Part shown: positions 18,877 through 28,122 of the stretch, one piece after another
Position numbering within the stretch: the stretch's first letter is position 1
How the letters are laid out: each line of letters opens with the position of its first letter
Assembly (NCBI RefSeq): GCF_033242365.1
Contig: NZ_BTHK01000001.1
Coordinates: 1 to 64,000 of the forward strand
Length of the DNA stretch: 64,000 nucleotides
From: Lachnoanaerobaculum sanguinis
GTDB lineage: Bacteria > Bacillota > Clostridia > Lachnospirales > Lachnospiraceae
Direction of reading: 5' to 3'
Notes under the pieces: generated by a model
The model's database searches: none
What the model saw: only the letters and a program-made list of their open reading frames with translations
Told to the model about the DNA's origin: nothing
Position numbers and translations under genes: made by a program

Positions 18877-19434
18877 ATGGACACATTTGAAGAATTGAAA
18901 AGAGTTATTACAAACGAAAAATTAGATGATAAAGCTAAAGAATTCTATTTATCCAATATTTCAACTTTGGATAAAGAAAAGCAGCAGGCAATACTTGATC
19001 TTGTTATAAAGATGAATAATGCCGGTTTTAAGAATAATATACCTGCCGCATACAGTGAAGTTACAGAAAACATTCCACAATTTGCCAGGATGTCGGTTTT
19101 TAAGGAAATGCAAAAGATAGTAAGAGATATTGAAGGAAATCTTGAGCTTGCCGATGAATTTTATGAAGATGACAGTGAACTTCTTGACAAATTTAACGAT
19201 TGCTTCAGTGAGAGTGAGGCTCGAAAGTTTTTACAGATTTATACAAAAGCTGTTATATCAAAGTTTTATTCTTTTCTTGAAGAGGGAAACCCAAGGGCGC
19301 AAGAAGATGATTTAAACTGGGCCTTACTTGAAACAAAAGCTGACGGAAATCATAGTGAAAGAATTATTGAGGGCTTTCTTGAAGATGACTTTAATGAAGA
19401 AGATTATGATTGGGAGATGGAAGATGAATTTTGA
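18877..19434 (+). CDS. Unknown acidic helical protein, 185 residues
   Basis: I do not recognise this protein. It looks soluble and mostly helical, with no signal peptide or TM segment, and ends in a strongly acidic tail (EEDYDWEMEDEF). CGGAGG lies about six bases before the ATG, so it is translated well. It follows the FNT terminator, starts a new unit, and overlaps the next unknown gene by 11 bases; that pair leads into cbiA. No enzyme motif is seen. A cob-specific role is only a positional guess. Confidence 0.75.
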   Translation: MDTFEELKRVITNEKLDDKAKEFYLSNISTLDKEKQQAILDLVIKMNNAGFKNNIPAAYSEVTENIPQFARMSVFKEMQKIVRDIEGNLELADEFYEDDSELLDKFNDCFSESEARKFLQIYTKAVISKFYSFLEEGNPRAQEDDLNWALLETKADGNHSERIIEGFLEDDFNEEDYDWEMEDEF

Positions 19435-20017
19435 TGAGCTTAGCTTAAAATATAAGGAAAAGAATATTGTAAAGCTTTGTAAGAAGCTCTCAAAGAGTTT
19501 TGCTCTTACAAGAAGTAAAGACATGACAAATCTATATGAATTGGCTTTTTGGCTTTATATTTATGATTATAAGGATGAAATCTTAAATATATATAATCTT
19601 GTAAATATTGATATACCTGAAAAGATTGATTTTAATATTTGGACTTGGATTTTATCTATTTGGGGATTACAGGCTTATATTTATGAAACCGAAGGTGAGA
19701 TAAATAAAAAAGATGAGATTGTTGCCAATATGAAAAGAGTATATTCCGTCCCTCGTACTAAAGAAGATACACAGGAAAATACTTGGAAATTTTATTTAAA
19801 GATTGCCGGCAGACAAACTTTGGAATCAGTATCCTACGAAGCAGAAATTGAAAGAGCAATACAGACTGAAAATAAAAAGGGTGAAGAAGCTTATAGATTT
19901 TCAGGACTGTGTAAAATGATTTCATACGGTGTAACAGGCTTTTATCCTCATTTGGTTGAAAACAGAGATAAACTTGAGGAAAGAATAAAAGAATACATTC
20001 AGTATTTGAGAAGTTAA
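19424..20017 (+). CDS. Unknown helical protein, about 197 residues
   Basis: The start is set at the ATG at 19,424, with GGGAGATGGA just upstream and an 11-base overlap with the preceding gene; a longer reading from 19,328 runs inside that gene and has no ribosome site. The protein is rich in Trp, Tyr and helix formers (LAFWLYIYDYKDEIL, then WTWILSIWGLQAYIYE). From memory this resembles the DUF6707-type proteins of Clostridia, but I am not certain. No catalytic motif or TM segment is evident. The stop lies four bases before cbiA, implying co-transcription with the second cob half. Confidence 0.72.
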   Translation: MNFDELSLKYKEKNIVKLCKKLSKSFALTRSKDMTNLYELAFWLYIYDYKDEILNIYNLVNIDIPEKIDFNIWTWILSIWGLQAYIYETEGEINKKDEIVANMKRVYSVPRTKEDTQENTWKFYLKIAGRQTLESVSYEAEIERAIQTENKKGEEAYRFSGLCKMISYGVTGFYPHLVENRDKLEERIKEYIQYLRS

Positions 20018-20021
20018 ATTT

Positions 20022-21374
20022 ATGATATTACCAAAGGAAAAACAAGCCTTTATGGTTTCGGCAATGAAATCAGGGAGCGGAAAAACTCTTATTACATTGG
20101 GGCTTATAAATATATTAAAAAAAATAGGGAATACCATTTCTATATATAAAACAGGACCGGACTATATAGATACCATGTATCATGAAAAAATTGCAGGAAG
20201 TCCGTCTACTAATCTGGATCCTTTCTTTTTGGAACCGGAATATAGACCCGGAGAATTGAAAAATCTCTTCTTCAAAAACTTTTTATATGATACAGCCATT
20301 ATTGAAGGTGCTATGGGACTTTTTGACGGAGTATACGGTGAGGGTAAAAGATGTAGCGCCTGTATAGTTTCGGAAGAAATAGGCGTTGATGTTATTCTTG
20401 TAGTAGATATGGATGAAATCAAAAATCTTGAAGAATATCTTAACAAGTTTTCCCATCGTGTGAAAGCGGTTATTGTAAATAAATTGCCACCTGACTGTGA
20501 TATTGAATTGTTAAAGACAAAAATCAATGCTATGGATCTTGTTTTACTGGGCTATCTATACATGGATGAAAGCTATCGTATAGAAAGTCGTCACCTTGGA
20601 CTGTATGAACCTCAAAAGGATATATTCTCAATAGTAGAAAGAGTATCAGAGCAGCTTGAAAAAAACCTTGATTTTGATGCACTTTATAAGTTTATTGTCA
20701 AAATTGAGAGTTCTGATAACTTTACCGCAAAATCCGATCCTAAAATTCCAAAGTATAGACTTGCCTTTGCCTATGATGAAGCATTTTCTTTTACCTACGA
20801 AGAAAATATAGAGGTATTAAAAGAATACGGTTTTGATATAGTGAAATTCAGTCCCATACATGATAAAAAACTGCCTGATAATATAGATGCTACATGGCTT
20901 TCAGGAGGTTATCCCGAGCTTTATGCAAAAGAATTGAGTTCAAATACTTCCATGCTAAACAGTATAAAAGAGGCAAAGAATATACCGATTATTGCTGAGT
21001 GTGGAGGCTTTATTTATCTTCATGAAAGCTTTGAGAACAATAATGGTGAAGTTTTTAAAGGGGTAGGCTTGATAGAGGCAAAAGCCTTTAAAACTCAAAA
21101 ACTTGTAAGATTTGGTTATATTGAAATAGAAGCAAAATCAGACAGTTTCTTGATGAAAAAAAATCAAAAGTTTCGCAGTCATGAGTTCCATTACTATGAC
21201 TCTACAAACAACGGCGAGTATGCACATGCAGTGAAGGCAAATAAAAGTAAGGAATGGAACTGTGTCAATGCATATGAGAATATATTTGCCGGATTTCCAC
21301 ATATTTACCTTCGTGGCTATGAATTTTTAGTAGAGAATTTAGTTGAATATTTAGAGAGGCAAAGAAATGTATAA
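20022..21374 (+). CDS. cbiA: Cobyrinic acid a,c-diamide synthase CbiA
   Basis: Glutamine- and ATP-dependent amidation of the a and c carboxylates of cobyrinic acid. The N-terminal P-loop-like SGSGKTLIT (residues 17-25) and TGPDYID are typical, as is EGAMGLFDG. The C-terminal class I glutaminase-like domain contains the nucleophile Cys in AECGGFIYL. 450 residues is normal. The start at 20,022 has a weak ribosome site and may rely on coupling. It overlaps cobT by eight bases. Confidence 0.95.
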   Translation: MILPKEKQAFMVSAMKSGSGKTLITLGLINILKKIGNTISIYKTGPDYIDTMYHEKIAGSPSTNLDPFFLEPEYRPGELKNLFFKNFLYDTAIIEGAMGLFDGVYGEGKRCSACIVSEEIGVDVILVVDMDEIKNLEEYLNKFSHRVKAVIVNKLPPDCDIELLKTKINAMDLVLLGYLYMDESYRIESRHLGLYEPQKDIFSIVERVSEQLEKNLDFDALYKFIVKIESSDNFTAKSDPKIPKYRLAFAYDEAFSFTYEENIEVLKEYGFDIVKFSPIHDKKLPDNIDATWLSGGYPELYAKELSSNTSMLNSIKEAKNIPIIAECGGFIYLHESFENNNGEVFKGVGLIEAKAFKTQKLVRFGYIEIEAKSDSFLMKKNQKFRSHEFHYYDSTNNGEYAHAVKANKSKEWNCVNAYENIFAGFPHIYLRGYEFLVENLVEYLERQRNV

Positions 21375-22524
21375 ACCACCGGTTTTAACAAATATACAAA
21401 ATGAATTACTGGATAAATTTAAAAATCTCTTATCCCGAATTACAAATACTTCAACAGTATACGAAAAACTTGCAAAAAAACACTGGGACAGTATTGCAAA
21501 ACCTCTTGACAGTCTTGGAGAATTTGAGAGAATATTCCAAAAACTCTCAGCTATATTTGAAAGTGAAATCCCATGTATAGACAAGAAATGTGTCACAGTT
21601 ATGTGTGCCGACAATGGAGTGGTCGAAGAGGGTATATCTCAATCAGGTAAAGAAGTGACTTTAGCTGTCGCAAAAAGTATGGTTCTTGGTACATCAAGTA
21701 TATCTGTTTTATGTAAATCCGCCGGTTCCGACCTTATGGTTATTGATATGGGTATAGACAGCTTTGATATCGATATTTATTCAATGGGTGTTATCAATCA
21801 TAAGTTAATGCATGGAACAAATAACTTTTACAAAGAAAAGGCAATGCCTATAGATATAAGTTTAAGAGCAATTTTTACCGGTATTGAAATAGTGGAAAAT
21901 TTAAAAAATAACGGTATCAATATAATAGGTACCGGTGAAATGGGTATAGGAAATACCACTACATCATCGGCACTTTCAGCCGCTCTATTAAATCTACCTG
22001 TTACAAATGTTACAGGACGTGGTGCGGGATTAAATGATATGAAACTTAAAAGAAAAATAGAAGTTATAGAAGGTGCCATAGAAAAGTACGGTTTTAGAGA
22101 TAAAACATTCTTGGATTTAATCAATTCGTCTGATGATACAAGGATTTTAACTGTAGTCGACTTGCTTTCATCAATTGGAGGTTTGGATATAGCCGCCCTT
22201 ACCGGGATTTTTATCGGTGGAGCTATATACAAGATTCCTATAGTAATAGACGGTGTAATTTCAGAGATTGCGGCACTTTTGGCATACTTTTTCAATCCTC
22301 TGTGCAAAGCGTATATGATTGCCTCACATCTAAGCCGTGAACCTGTAGCCTCCGCTATATTTAAAATTTTAGAGTTGAATCCGGTTATTGACGCTTCACT
22401 TGCTCTTGGAGAGGGAAGCGGTTGCGCCCTGCTTTTCTCACTCCTTGATCTTGTATCTGAAATTTATACTAAAAATGCCTCTTTTTCCGATATTAAGATA
22501 GATGAGTATGAAAGATTTGTATGA
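21367..22524 (+). CDS. cobT: Nicotinate-nucleotide-dimethylbenzimidazole phosphoribosyltransferase
   Basis: Activates the lower-ligand base by transferring phosphoribose from nicotinate mononucleotide. The motifs CADNGVVEEGISQ, GEMGIGNTTTSSAL and GRGAGLND are those of CobT. At 385 residues it is a little longer than the usual 350. No gene for making dimethylbenzimidazole is in the window, so the base may be salvaged or another benzimidazole or purine. AGAGG precedes the start; the 3' end overlaps cobU (ATGA). Confidence 0.95.
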   Translation: MYKPPVLTNIQNELLDKFKNLLSRITNTSTVYEKLAKKHWDSIAKPLDSLGEFERIFQKLSAIFESEIPCIDKKCVTVMCADNGVVEEGISQSGKEVTLAVAKSMVLGTSSISVLCKSAGSDLMVIDMGIDSFDIDIYSMGVINHKLMHGTNNFYKEKAMPIDISLRAIFTGIEIVENLKNNGINIIGTGEMGIGNTTTSSALSAALLNLPVTNVTGRGAGLNDMKLKRKIEVIEGAIEKYGFRDKTFLDLINSSDDTRILTVVDLLSSIGGLDIAALTGIFIGGAIYKIPIVIDGVISEIAALLAYFFNPLCKAYMIASHLSREPVASAIFKILELNPVIDASLALGEGSGCALLFSLLDLVSEIYTKNASFSDIKIDEYERFV

Positions 22525-23045
22525 TAGTTTATATTTATGGCGGTGTATCAAGCGGAAAGTCTGAATATGCCGAAAGTCTTATATCGGAGAAGTTTGATAA
22601 AAAAATATATCTTGCAACAATGGAAAATATCGGAGATTATGCCTGTAAAAGAGTACAAAAGCATCTCTTGCAAAGAGCAGGTAAGGGCTTTTTTGCTGTT
22701 GAAGAACCGAGACATATTAAAGATTTGAATGTAAATTTCGAAGACAATATTTTGCTTGAAGATTTGACAAACCTTTTGTCCAATAATCTTTTTGATGAAT
22801 CAGGACTCAAAAATAACTTTAAACAGATTACAGAAGAGATTTTTTCTGATATAATTACTCTTAAAAGCAGATGTAATTCTGTTTTTATTGTAGGAAATGA
22901 TATATTTTCTACCGAAAAAAATCAAAGCAGAGAACTTGATATATTTATTGATTGTTTGTATTCTCTGCATAAACAAATAATTGAGGTAGCAGACAGGGTT
23001 ATAGAGGTAGTCTACGGTCTACCCTATGATAGAAAGTTAAAATGA
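22521..23045 (+). CDS. cobU: Adenosylcobinamide kinase/guanylyltransferase CobU
   Basis: Phosphorylates adenosylcobinamide and transfers GMP to give AdoCbi-GDP. The P-loop is GGVSSGKS at residues 7-14, then KIYLATM, and the RVQKH region carries the His expected to be guanylylated. The motif usually written DCLTLWLSN is here EDLTNLLSN, a diverged version. 174 residues is normal. Overlaps cobT and cobS by four bases each. Confidence 0.9.
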   Translation: MIVYIYGGVSSGKSEYAESLISEKFDKKIYLATMENIGDYACKRVQKHLLQRAGKGFFAVEEPRHIKDLNVNFEDNILLEDLTNLLSNNLFDESGLKNNFKQITEEIFSDIITLKSRCNSVFIVGNDIFSTEKNQSRELDIFIDCLYSLHKQIIEVADRVIEVVYGLPYDRKLK

Positions 23046-23800
23046 GCAATTTATTAAAATCAATGGCAATCACATTTGCCATGTATTCAAAGATTCCTGT
23101 AAGGAGTTTTAAATGGGAAAAAGAAAATATGAAATATTGCCTTTTATTTTTACCTGTAGTCGGTATTGTGGAAGGAATTTTTTTGATTGTATTTTCCTTA
23201 TTTTTTTATAAACTTAGAATCAATCCTATATTAATCGCGGCTTTTCTTACGGTTTTACCTATTTTATATACAGGAGGCATACATATGGACGGCTTTTTAG
23301 ATACAATGGATGCACTGGGGTCAAATCAGGATAAACAAAAAAAGCTTGCTATATTAAAGGATTCCAATTCCGGGGCTTTCGCCATAATAGGTGGTTTGGT
23401 CTATATATTATTATATTTTGCAGCTATGCTCACATTTAACAGTGTTGTAAAGATATACATACTGGCTATTTCATATATGCTTATAAGGGCATACAGCGCG
23501 TTGGCTTTAATAGTATTTAAGAATGCCAGAGGTAGCGGATTGGCCTTTGAATTTTCGGAAAAGAGTCTTATATATACAAATAGGACAGTACTTATTATAT
23601 TTATTTTACTAGGAAGCGCTGCCATGATTATAGTCAATGTTAATTATGGATTATTATGTGCAATTTCAACATTTTTAGTTTTTTTATATTATAGAGTGAA
23701 ATCTTTTGAAGAGTTTGGGGGTATTACAGGTGATTTGGCCGGCTATTTCCTACAACTTGCCGAGCTTGTTGTGGTTTTGGTACTGGCACTGGCACCTTAA
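23042..23800 (+). CDS. cobS: Adenosylcobinamide-GDP ribazoletransferase (cobalamin synthase)
   Basis: Integral membrane enzyme joining AdoCbi-GDP with alpha-ribazole. The acidic active-site motif GGIHMDGFLDTMDALGS lies near residues 78-94, followed by DSNSGAFA and about five TM helices. The C-terminal GDLAGYFLQLAEL also fits. 252 residues is normal. The ribosome site is weak, consistent with coupling to cobU. Confidence 0.95.
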   Translation: MSNLLKSMAITFAMYSKIPVRSFKWEKENMKYCLLFLPVVGIVEGIFLIVFSLFFYKLRINPILIAAFLTVLPILYTGGIHMDGFLDTMDALGSNQDKQKKLAILKDSNSGAFAIIGGLVYILLYFAAMLTFNSVVKIYILAISYMLIRAYSALALIVFKNARGSGLAFEFSEKSLIYTNRTVLIIFILLGSAAMIIVNVNYGLLCAISTFLVFLYYRVKSFEEFGGITGDLAGYFLQLAELVVVLVLALAP

Positions 23801-23806
23801 ACAGAA

Positions 23807-24829
23807 ATGATTCATTATTTGGCATTTATTTCCGGATTTATCTTGGATTTCTTTATTAGAGATTTTCATAATTTACCGCATTTAGTTAGATTTATGGGAA
23901 ACAGTATTTCCGGTCTTGAAAAACTTTTCAGAAAAATATTTAAAACAAAAACCGGACTATTGTTTGCCGGATTTCTTATTGTGTTTTTAAATATATTATT
24001 TTGGGGTTTTCTCGTATATTTTATTGATATATTTATATACAAAATAAATTTCTATTTAGGTTTTATTGTGGAATGCTTTTTATTCTTTCAGATTTTTGCT
24101 AAAGCCTCATTAAGATATGAGAGTATGAAAGTATGTCATTCCATAAAATCAGGCGATATAGATGAGGCTAGGAGATCACTATCTATGATAGTGGGAAGGG
24201 ATACAGACCGTCTTGATTTTGAACAGATAACAAAGGCTGTTATAGAAACTGTGGCTGAAAATATGTCTGACGGAATTGTAGCGCCATGGTTTTACGCCAC
24301 ATTGGGTGCTATAATTGCAATATTCTTTGATAGAAATCTTTCATGGCTTATTTTAGCCCTACCTGTTATATACAAGGCTGTAAATACAATGGATTCTATG
24401 ATAGGCTATAAGGATGAAAAATATTTTTATATAGGTAAAGTGGCGGCAAAGCTTGATGATGTGGTTAATTTCTTACCTGCAAGATTTTCCGCTATTACTC
24501 TTCTTTTCATTATTTTTATTGTATCAATTGTTAAAAACAATTTTAACATGTTTAAGAACTCCGGTCAGGCGTTTTTTAAATACAGATATATTCACTCCAG
24601 TCCTAATGCCGGACAAACGGAGAGTGTAATTGCAGGTTTTTTAAATACAAAACTGCTCGGTGATGCATATTATTTTGGTAAGTTGGTAAAAAAAAGAAGT
24701 ATCGGAGACGGAAATAATACTGTAAATGCTGATGATATTGTAAAAGTGAATAATATTACATATTTATCTTATATAGTTTTACTCATAATAAATTTGATAA
24801 TTGGAGGAGTAGCATGCTTTATTTTATAG
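23807..24829 (+). CDS. cbiB: Adenosylcobinamide-phosphate synthase CbiB
   Basis: Membrane enzyme that attaches aminopropanol phosphate (made from the CobD product) to adenosylcobyric acid. Family motifs are SMIVGRDT near residue 125, ETVAENMSDGIVAPWFY, and NTMDSMIGYK, with several TM segments. 340 residues is slightly above the usual 310-320. The ATG at 23,807 has a poor ribosome site. The 3' end overlaps cbiF by 16 bases. Confidence 0.94.
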   Translation: MIHYLAFISGFILDFFIRDFHNLPHLVRFMGNSISGLEKLFRKIFKTKTGLLFAGFLIVFLNILFWGFLVYFIDIFIYKINFYLGFIVECFLFFQIFAKASLRYESMKVCHSIKSGDIDEARRSLSMIVGRDTDRLDFEQITKAVIETVAENMSDGIVAPWFYATLGAIIAIFFDRNLSWLILALPVIYKAVNTMDSMIGYKDEKYFYIGKVAAKLDDVVNFLPARFSAITLLFIIFIVSIVKNNFNMFKNSGQAFFKYRYIHSSPNAGQTESVIAGFLNTKLLGDAYYFGKLVKKRSIGDGNNTVNADDIVKVNNITYLSYIVLLIINLIIGGVACFIL

Positions 24830-25575
24830 GTGCAGGAGCCGGAGATCCTGAGCTTTTGACAATTAAAGGAAAGAGAATTATAGACAATTCGGATGTTATT
24901 ATTTATACGGGTTCTCTTGTAAATAAAGAGTTGTTTAAAGATATTAAAACCGAAGCAAAGCTCGTAAATTCAGCATCACTTAGTTTGGATGAGGTGCTTG
25001 ATATAATATTTGATTCAAATGAAAAGGGACTTAGTATAGCCAGGGTTCATACAGGTGACCCTGCCATGTACGGTGCTATCAGAGAGCAAATGGTAGCTCT
25101 TGATAAAAAGGGTATAGAATACGAGGTTGTGCCGGGTGTAAGCTCGGTGTTTGCAGGTGCAGCCGCTTTAAAGCGTGAATTTACCCTCCCCGGTGTTACA
25201 CAGACAATGATTCTTACAAGAATGGCCGGGAGAACTCCGGTTCCTGAGGCTGAGAGTATTGAAAATCTTGCAAAGATACAGGCAAGTATGGCTATATTCT
25301 TAAGTATTGCAAGTATTGAGGAATTGGCAAATAAACTTATGACTTCTTATCCTAAGGATACCCCTGCGGCAGTAGTATATAAGGCCAGCTGGCCCGATCA
25401 AAAGATTATAATGTCTACTCTGGAAAATATTGCAGGAGAGGTTAAGAATGCTGATATAAATAAAACAGCTCTTGTATATGTCGGCAGATTTTTAGCTGAT
25501 GAATTTGAGCTCAGTAAACTCTATGACAAGCATTTCAGCCATGAATATAGAGAGGCCAAAGATGCACGGAGGTAG
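24814..25575 (+). CDS. cbiF: Cobalt-precorrin-4 C11-methyltransferase CbiF
   Basis: Tetrapyrrole methylase for C11. The SAM loop FIGAGAGDPELLTIKG opens the protein; HTGDPAMYGA, PGVSSVFAGAA and TRMAGRTPVPE are typical of CbiF/CobM. 253 residues is normal. A strong GGAGG precedes the ATG inside cbiB. Its 3' end overlaps cobD by 14 bases. Confidence 0.96.
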   Translation: MLYFIGAGAGDPELLTIKGKRIIDNSDVIIYTGSLVNKELFKDIKTEAKLVNSASLSLDEVLDIIFDSNEKGLSIARVHTGDPAMYGAIREQMVALDKKGIEYEVVPGVSSVFAGAAALKREFTLPGVTQTMILTRMAGRTPVPEAESIENLAKIQASMAIFLSIASIEELANKLMTSYPKDTPAAVVYKASWPDQKIIMSTLENIAGEVKNADINKTALVYVGRFLADEFELSKLYDKHFSHEYREAKDARR

Positions 25576-26593
25576 ACTTTTAGAATTCTCCAAAAGCGGA
25601 AAGAAATATATAGATTTTTCTGCAAGTATAAATCCTTATGGTATAGATCCTAATTTAAAAGATATTTTAAAGGAATCTATAGATATTTTAGTACATTATC
25701 CGAATCAAGATTACAGTGAAATAAAGGCTTTGATAAGCCGGAAGCATGATGTAAGTGAAGAGTGTATCTATCTTGGAAACGGTGCTAACAGCATTATTTT
25801 CAGGCTATTCAGTATATTTGATAAAAAATTAAATATATGTATACCTGCACCAAGTTTTGAAACCTATAGACTTGCTGCAGAATCTGTGTCAGCAAATATA
25901 GTTTATTATGATATGAACGGATTTAAGATAACAAACGAAATATTTGATATATTATCAGACAATATTGATATTTTAGTATTAACAAATCCAAATAATCCAA
26001 CCGGATATCTGATAGAGGAGGAACTGTTACAAAGATTACTTGAGTATTGTAAAACTGAAAATATATTTGTCTTACTTGATGAATGTTTTTTGGAATTTGT
26101 TGAAGACGGTGAAAAGTATTCGCAGATATCCAATCTTTCAAAATATACCAATTTGGCAATACTTAGATCTCTGACCAAATTATATGCCTTTCCGGGTCTT
26201 AGATTCGGCTATCTTTTGACTGAAAATAAAAAAATAATAGAAAACTTAAACAAACTCACTCCTTCATGGGATATTAATACTTTAGCACTTGAGGCTGCAA
26301 AGTTTTCTTTAACACAGGATATGAGTCAGGTTGTTTTAAAAATACAAAAGGAGAAGAGTATATTATTAAAAAATCTTAAATCTGTCGGGATAGAAGTTTT
26401 TGATTCTAAAGCAAATTTTCTTCTTTGCAGATACAAAAAAAATCTGTCAAATGCTCTGTTAAATCAAGGAGTTATTGTCAGAGACTGTTCAGACTATAGG
26501 GGAATGGATGATACCTATTTTAGAGTTGCTGTAAGGACAAACTCGGACAACATGATATTGTTTGAAAATATTAAAGAACTTATCGAGAGGTAA
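25562..26593 (+). CDS. cobD: Threonine-phosphate decarboxylase CobD
   Basis: PLP-dependent enzyme making (R)-1-amino-2-propanol phosphate for the nucleotide loop. Fold-type I features: TNPNNPTG at 141-148 and the Schiff-base Lys206 in LTKLYAFPGLRFGY. The start is placed at the ATG at 25,562 (MHGGRLLEFSKSG, the usual CobD N terminus), with AGAGAGG six bases upstream; an in-frame ATG at 25,499 adds 21 residues that do not look like the family. 343 residues. The gap to cbiP is five bases. Confidence 0.93.
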   Translation: MHGGRLLEFSKSGKKYIDFSASINPYGIDPNLKDILKESIDILVHYPNQDYSEIKALISRKHDVSEECIYLGNGANSIIFRLFSIFDKKLNICIPAPSFETYRLAAESVSANIVYYDMNGFKITNEIFDILSDNIDILVLTNPNNPTGYLIEEELLQRLLEYCKTENIFVLLDECFLEFVEDGEKYSQISNLSKYTNLAILRSLTKLYAFPGLRFGYLLTENKKIIENLNKLTPSWDINTLALEAAKFSLTQDMSQVVLKIQKEKSILLKNLKSVGIEVFDSKANFLLCRYKKNLSNALLNQGVIVRDCSDYRGMDDTYFRVAVRTNSDNMILFENIKELIER

Positions 26594-26598
26594 CATAT

Positions 26599-28104
26599 AT
26601 GACAAAAGTTATAATGGTTCAAGGCACAATGTCAAACTCCGGTAAAAGTTTTCTGGTTGCCGGACTTTGCAGAATGTTAAAAAGAAAAGGTTTTAAAGTA
26701 GCACCTTTCAAATCACAGAATATGGCTCTGAATTCTTATATAACGGAAGACGGAATGGAAATGGGCAGAGCACAGGTAATGCAGGCGGAAGCGGCAGGTA
26801 TCAAACCTTCTGTTGAAATGAATCCTATACTTTTAAAGCCTACTTCAAATACAGGAAGTCAAGTGATTCTAAACGGCAAGGTTCATGCAAATATGGGAGC
26901 CTCTGAGTATTACAAAAACAAGAAAAAATTTATACCATATATACTTGAAGCATATAATAAACTTTGTGAATCATATGATATCATAGTTATAGAAGGGGCA
27001 GGTTCACCTGCTGAAATAAACTTAAATGAAAATGATATTGTAAATATGGGCTTAGCAAAGCTTGTTGATGCTCCTGTTATTTTGGTTGCCGATATAGACA
27101 GAGGTGGTGTATTTGCATCTGTTTACGGTACTGTTGCCTTAATGGATGATGACGCTAAAGCAAGAATAAAGGGTATAGTTATAAATAAATTCAGAGGTGA
27201 TAAAAATTTACTTACACCGGGATTTGATATGCTGGCAGAGCATTTTAAAAAAATAAATATAGATATTCCGGTATTGGGTGTTATACCAATGAAGAAGATA
27301 GATATAGATGATGAAGATTCTTTATCTGAGAGACTGGAAACAAATAATGTAATATTTAATACAAAAAAAATAAATATAGCAATTATAAAGTTACCTCATA
27401 TTTCAAATTTTACAGACTTCAATCCGCTTAGCAGAAGAAAAGAAATTGTAATGAAATATATCAGCACTCCAAAGGAAATGGAAGATGCGGATCTTGTTAT
27501 AATCCCAGGTACAAAAAATACCTTGTACGATCTAAGATGGCTAAAAAATATGGGATTTACTCATACTAATCTGTCTAAAAAAAATATTATCGGAATCTGT
27601 GGAGGATTCCAAATGCTTGGAAATGAGCTTATAGATGAATACGGTGTAGAAGAAGGGGGCACTGAAGAAGGTTTAAAACTTTTAAACTTCAGCACAATTT
27701 TTGCAAAAGAGAAAACAACAAGACAAACTGAAACAGAAATAATAAATACACCTGATTTTATTGATTTATGCAATTCCACTATAAAGGGCTATGAAATTCA
27801 TATGGGAAGTACAATAGATCCTAAGGAGAATCCTTTTACAAAGTCCGATATTACTGACAATGGCGGTTTTGTAAATAATAATATAATGGGTACCTATATA
27901 CATGGTATATTTGAAAATGACAATTTTGTAGATGCAATTATTTCCGGTCTAATAAAGAAAACAGGTAAGAAAGTTACAATAGATACAAATATTAATGATT
28001 TTGATATCTACAAAGAGTCACAATATGATCTGCTTGCTAATTTAATTGAGGAGTCATTGGATATAAATGCAATACTTAATATACTGGATAAATCAGAAAA
28101 GTAA
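26599..28104 (+). CDS. cbiP: Cobyric acid synthase CbiP
   Basis: Amidates carboxylates b, d, e and g of adenosylcobyrinic a,c-diamide using glutamine and ATP. The N-terminal part has VQGTMSNSGKSFLVAGLCR, FKSQNMALNSY and EGAGSPAEINL; the C-terminal glutaminase domain has the nucleophile in GICGGFQMLG and the His in GTYIHGIFEN. 501 residues is normal. It is followed by cbiC after 18 bases. Confidence 0.96.
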   Translation: MTKVIMVQGTMSNSGKSFLVAGLCRMLKRKGFKVAPFKSQNMALNSYITEDGMEMGRAQVMQAEAAGIKPSVEMNPILLKPTSNTGSQVILNGKVHANMGASEYYKNKKKFIPYILEAYNKLCESYDIIVIEGAGSPAEINLNENDIVNMGLAKLVDAPVILVADIDRGGVFASVYGTVALMDDDAKARIKGIVINKFRGDKNLLTPGFDMLAEHFKKINIDIPVLGVIPMKKIDIDDEDSLSERLETNNVIFNTKKINIAIIKLPHISNFTDFNPLSRRKEIVMKYISTPKEMEDADLVIIPGTKNTLYDLRWLKNMGFTHTNLSKKNIIGICGGFQMLGNELIDEYGVEEGGTEEGLKLLNFSTIFAKEKTTRQTETEIINTPDFIDLCNSTIKGYEIHMGSTIDPKENPFTKSDITDNGGFVNNNIMGTYIHGIFENDNFVDAIISGLIKKTGKKVTIDTNINDFDIYKESQYDLLANLIEESLDINAILNILDKSEK

Positions 28105-28122
28105 ATATAGAAAAGGAGTTTT

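Noticed and set aside
18877..20017. Toxin-antitoxin reading of the unknown gene pair
   Set aside because: Both proteins are larger than usual for such pairs, no toxin fold or DNA-binding motif is visible, and the link to cbiA argues for another role.
25499..25561. Upstream ATG that would lengthen CobD by 21 residues
   Set aside because: It lies inside cbiF without a ribosome site; ATG 25,562 has a clear one and gives the usual CobD N terminus.
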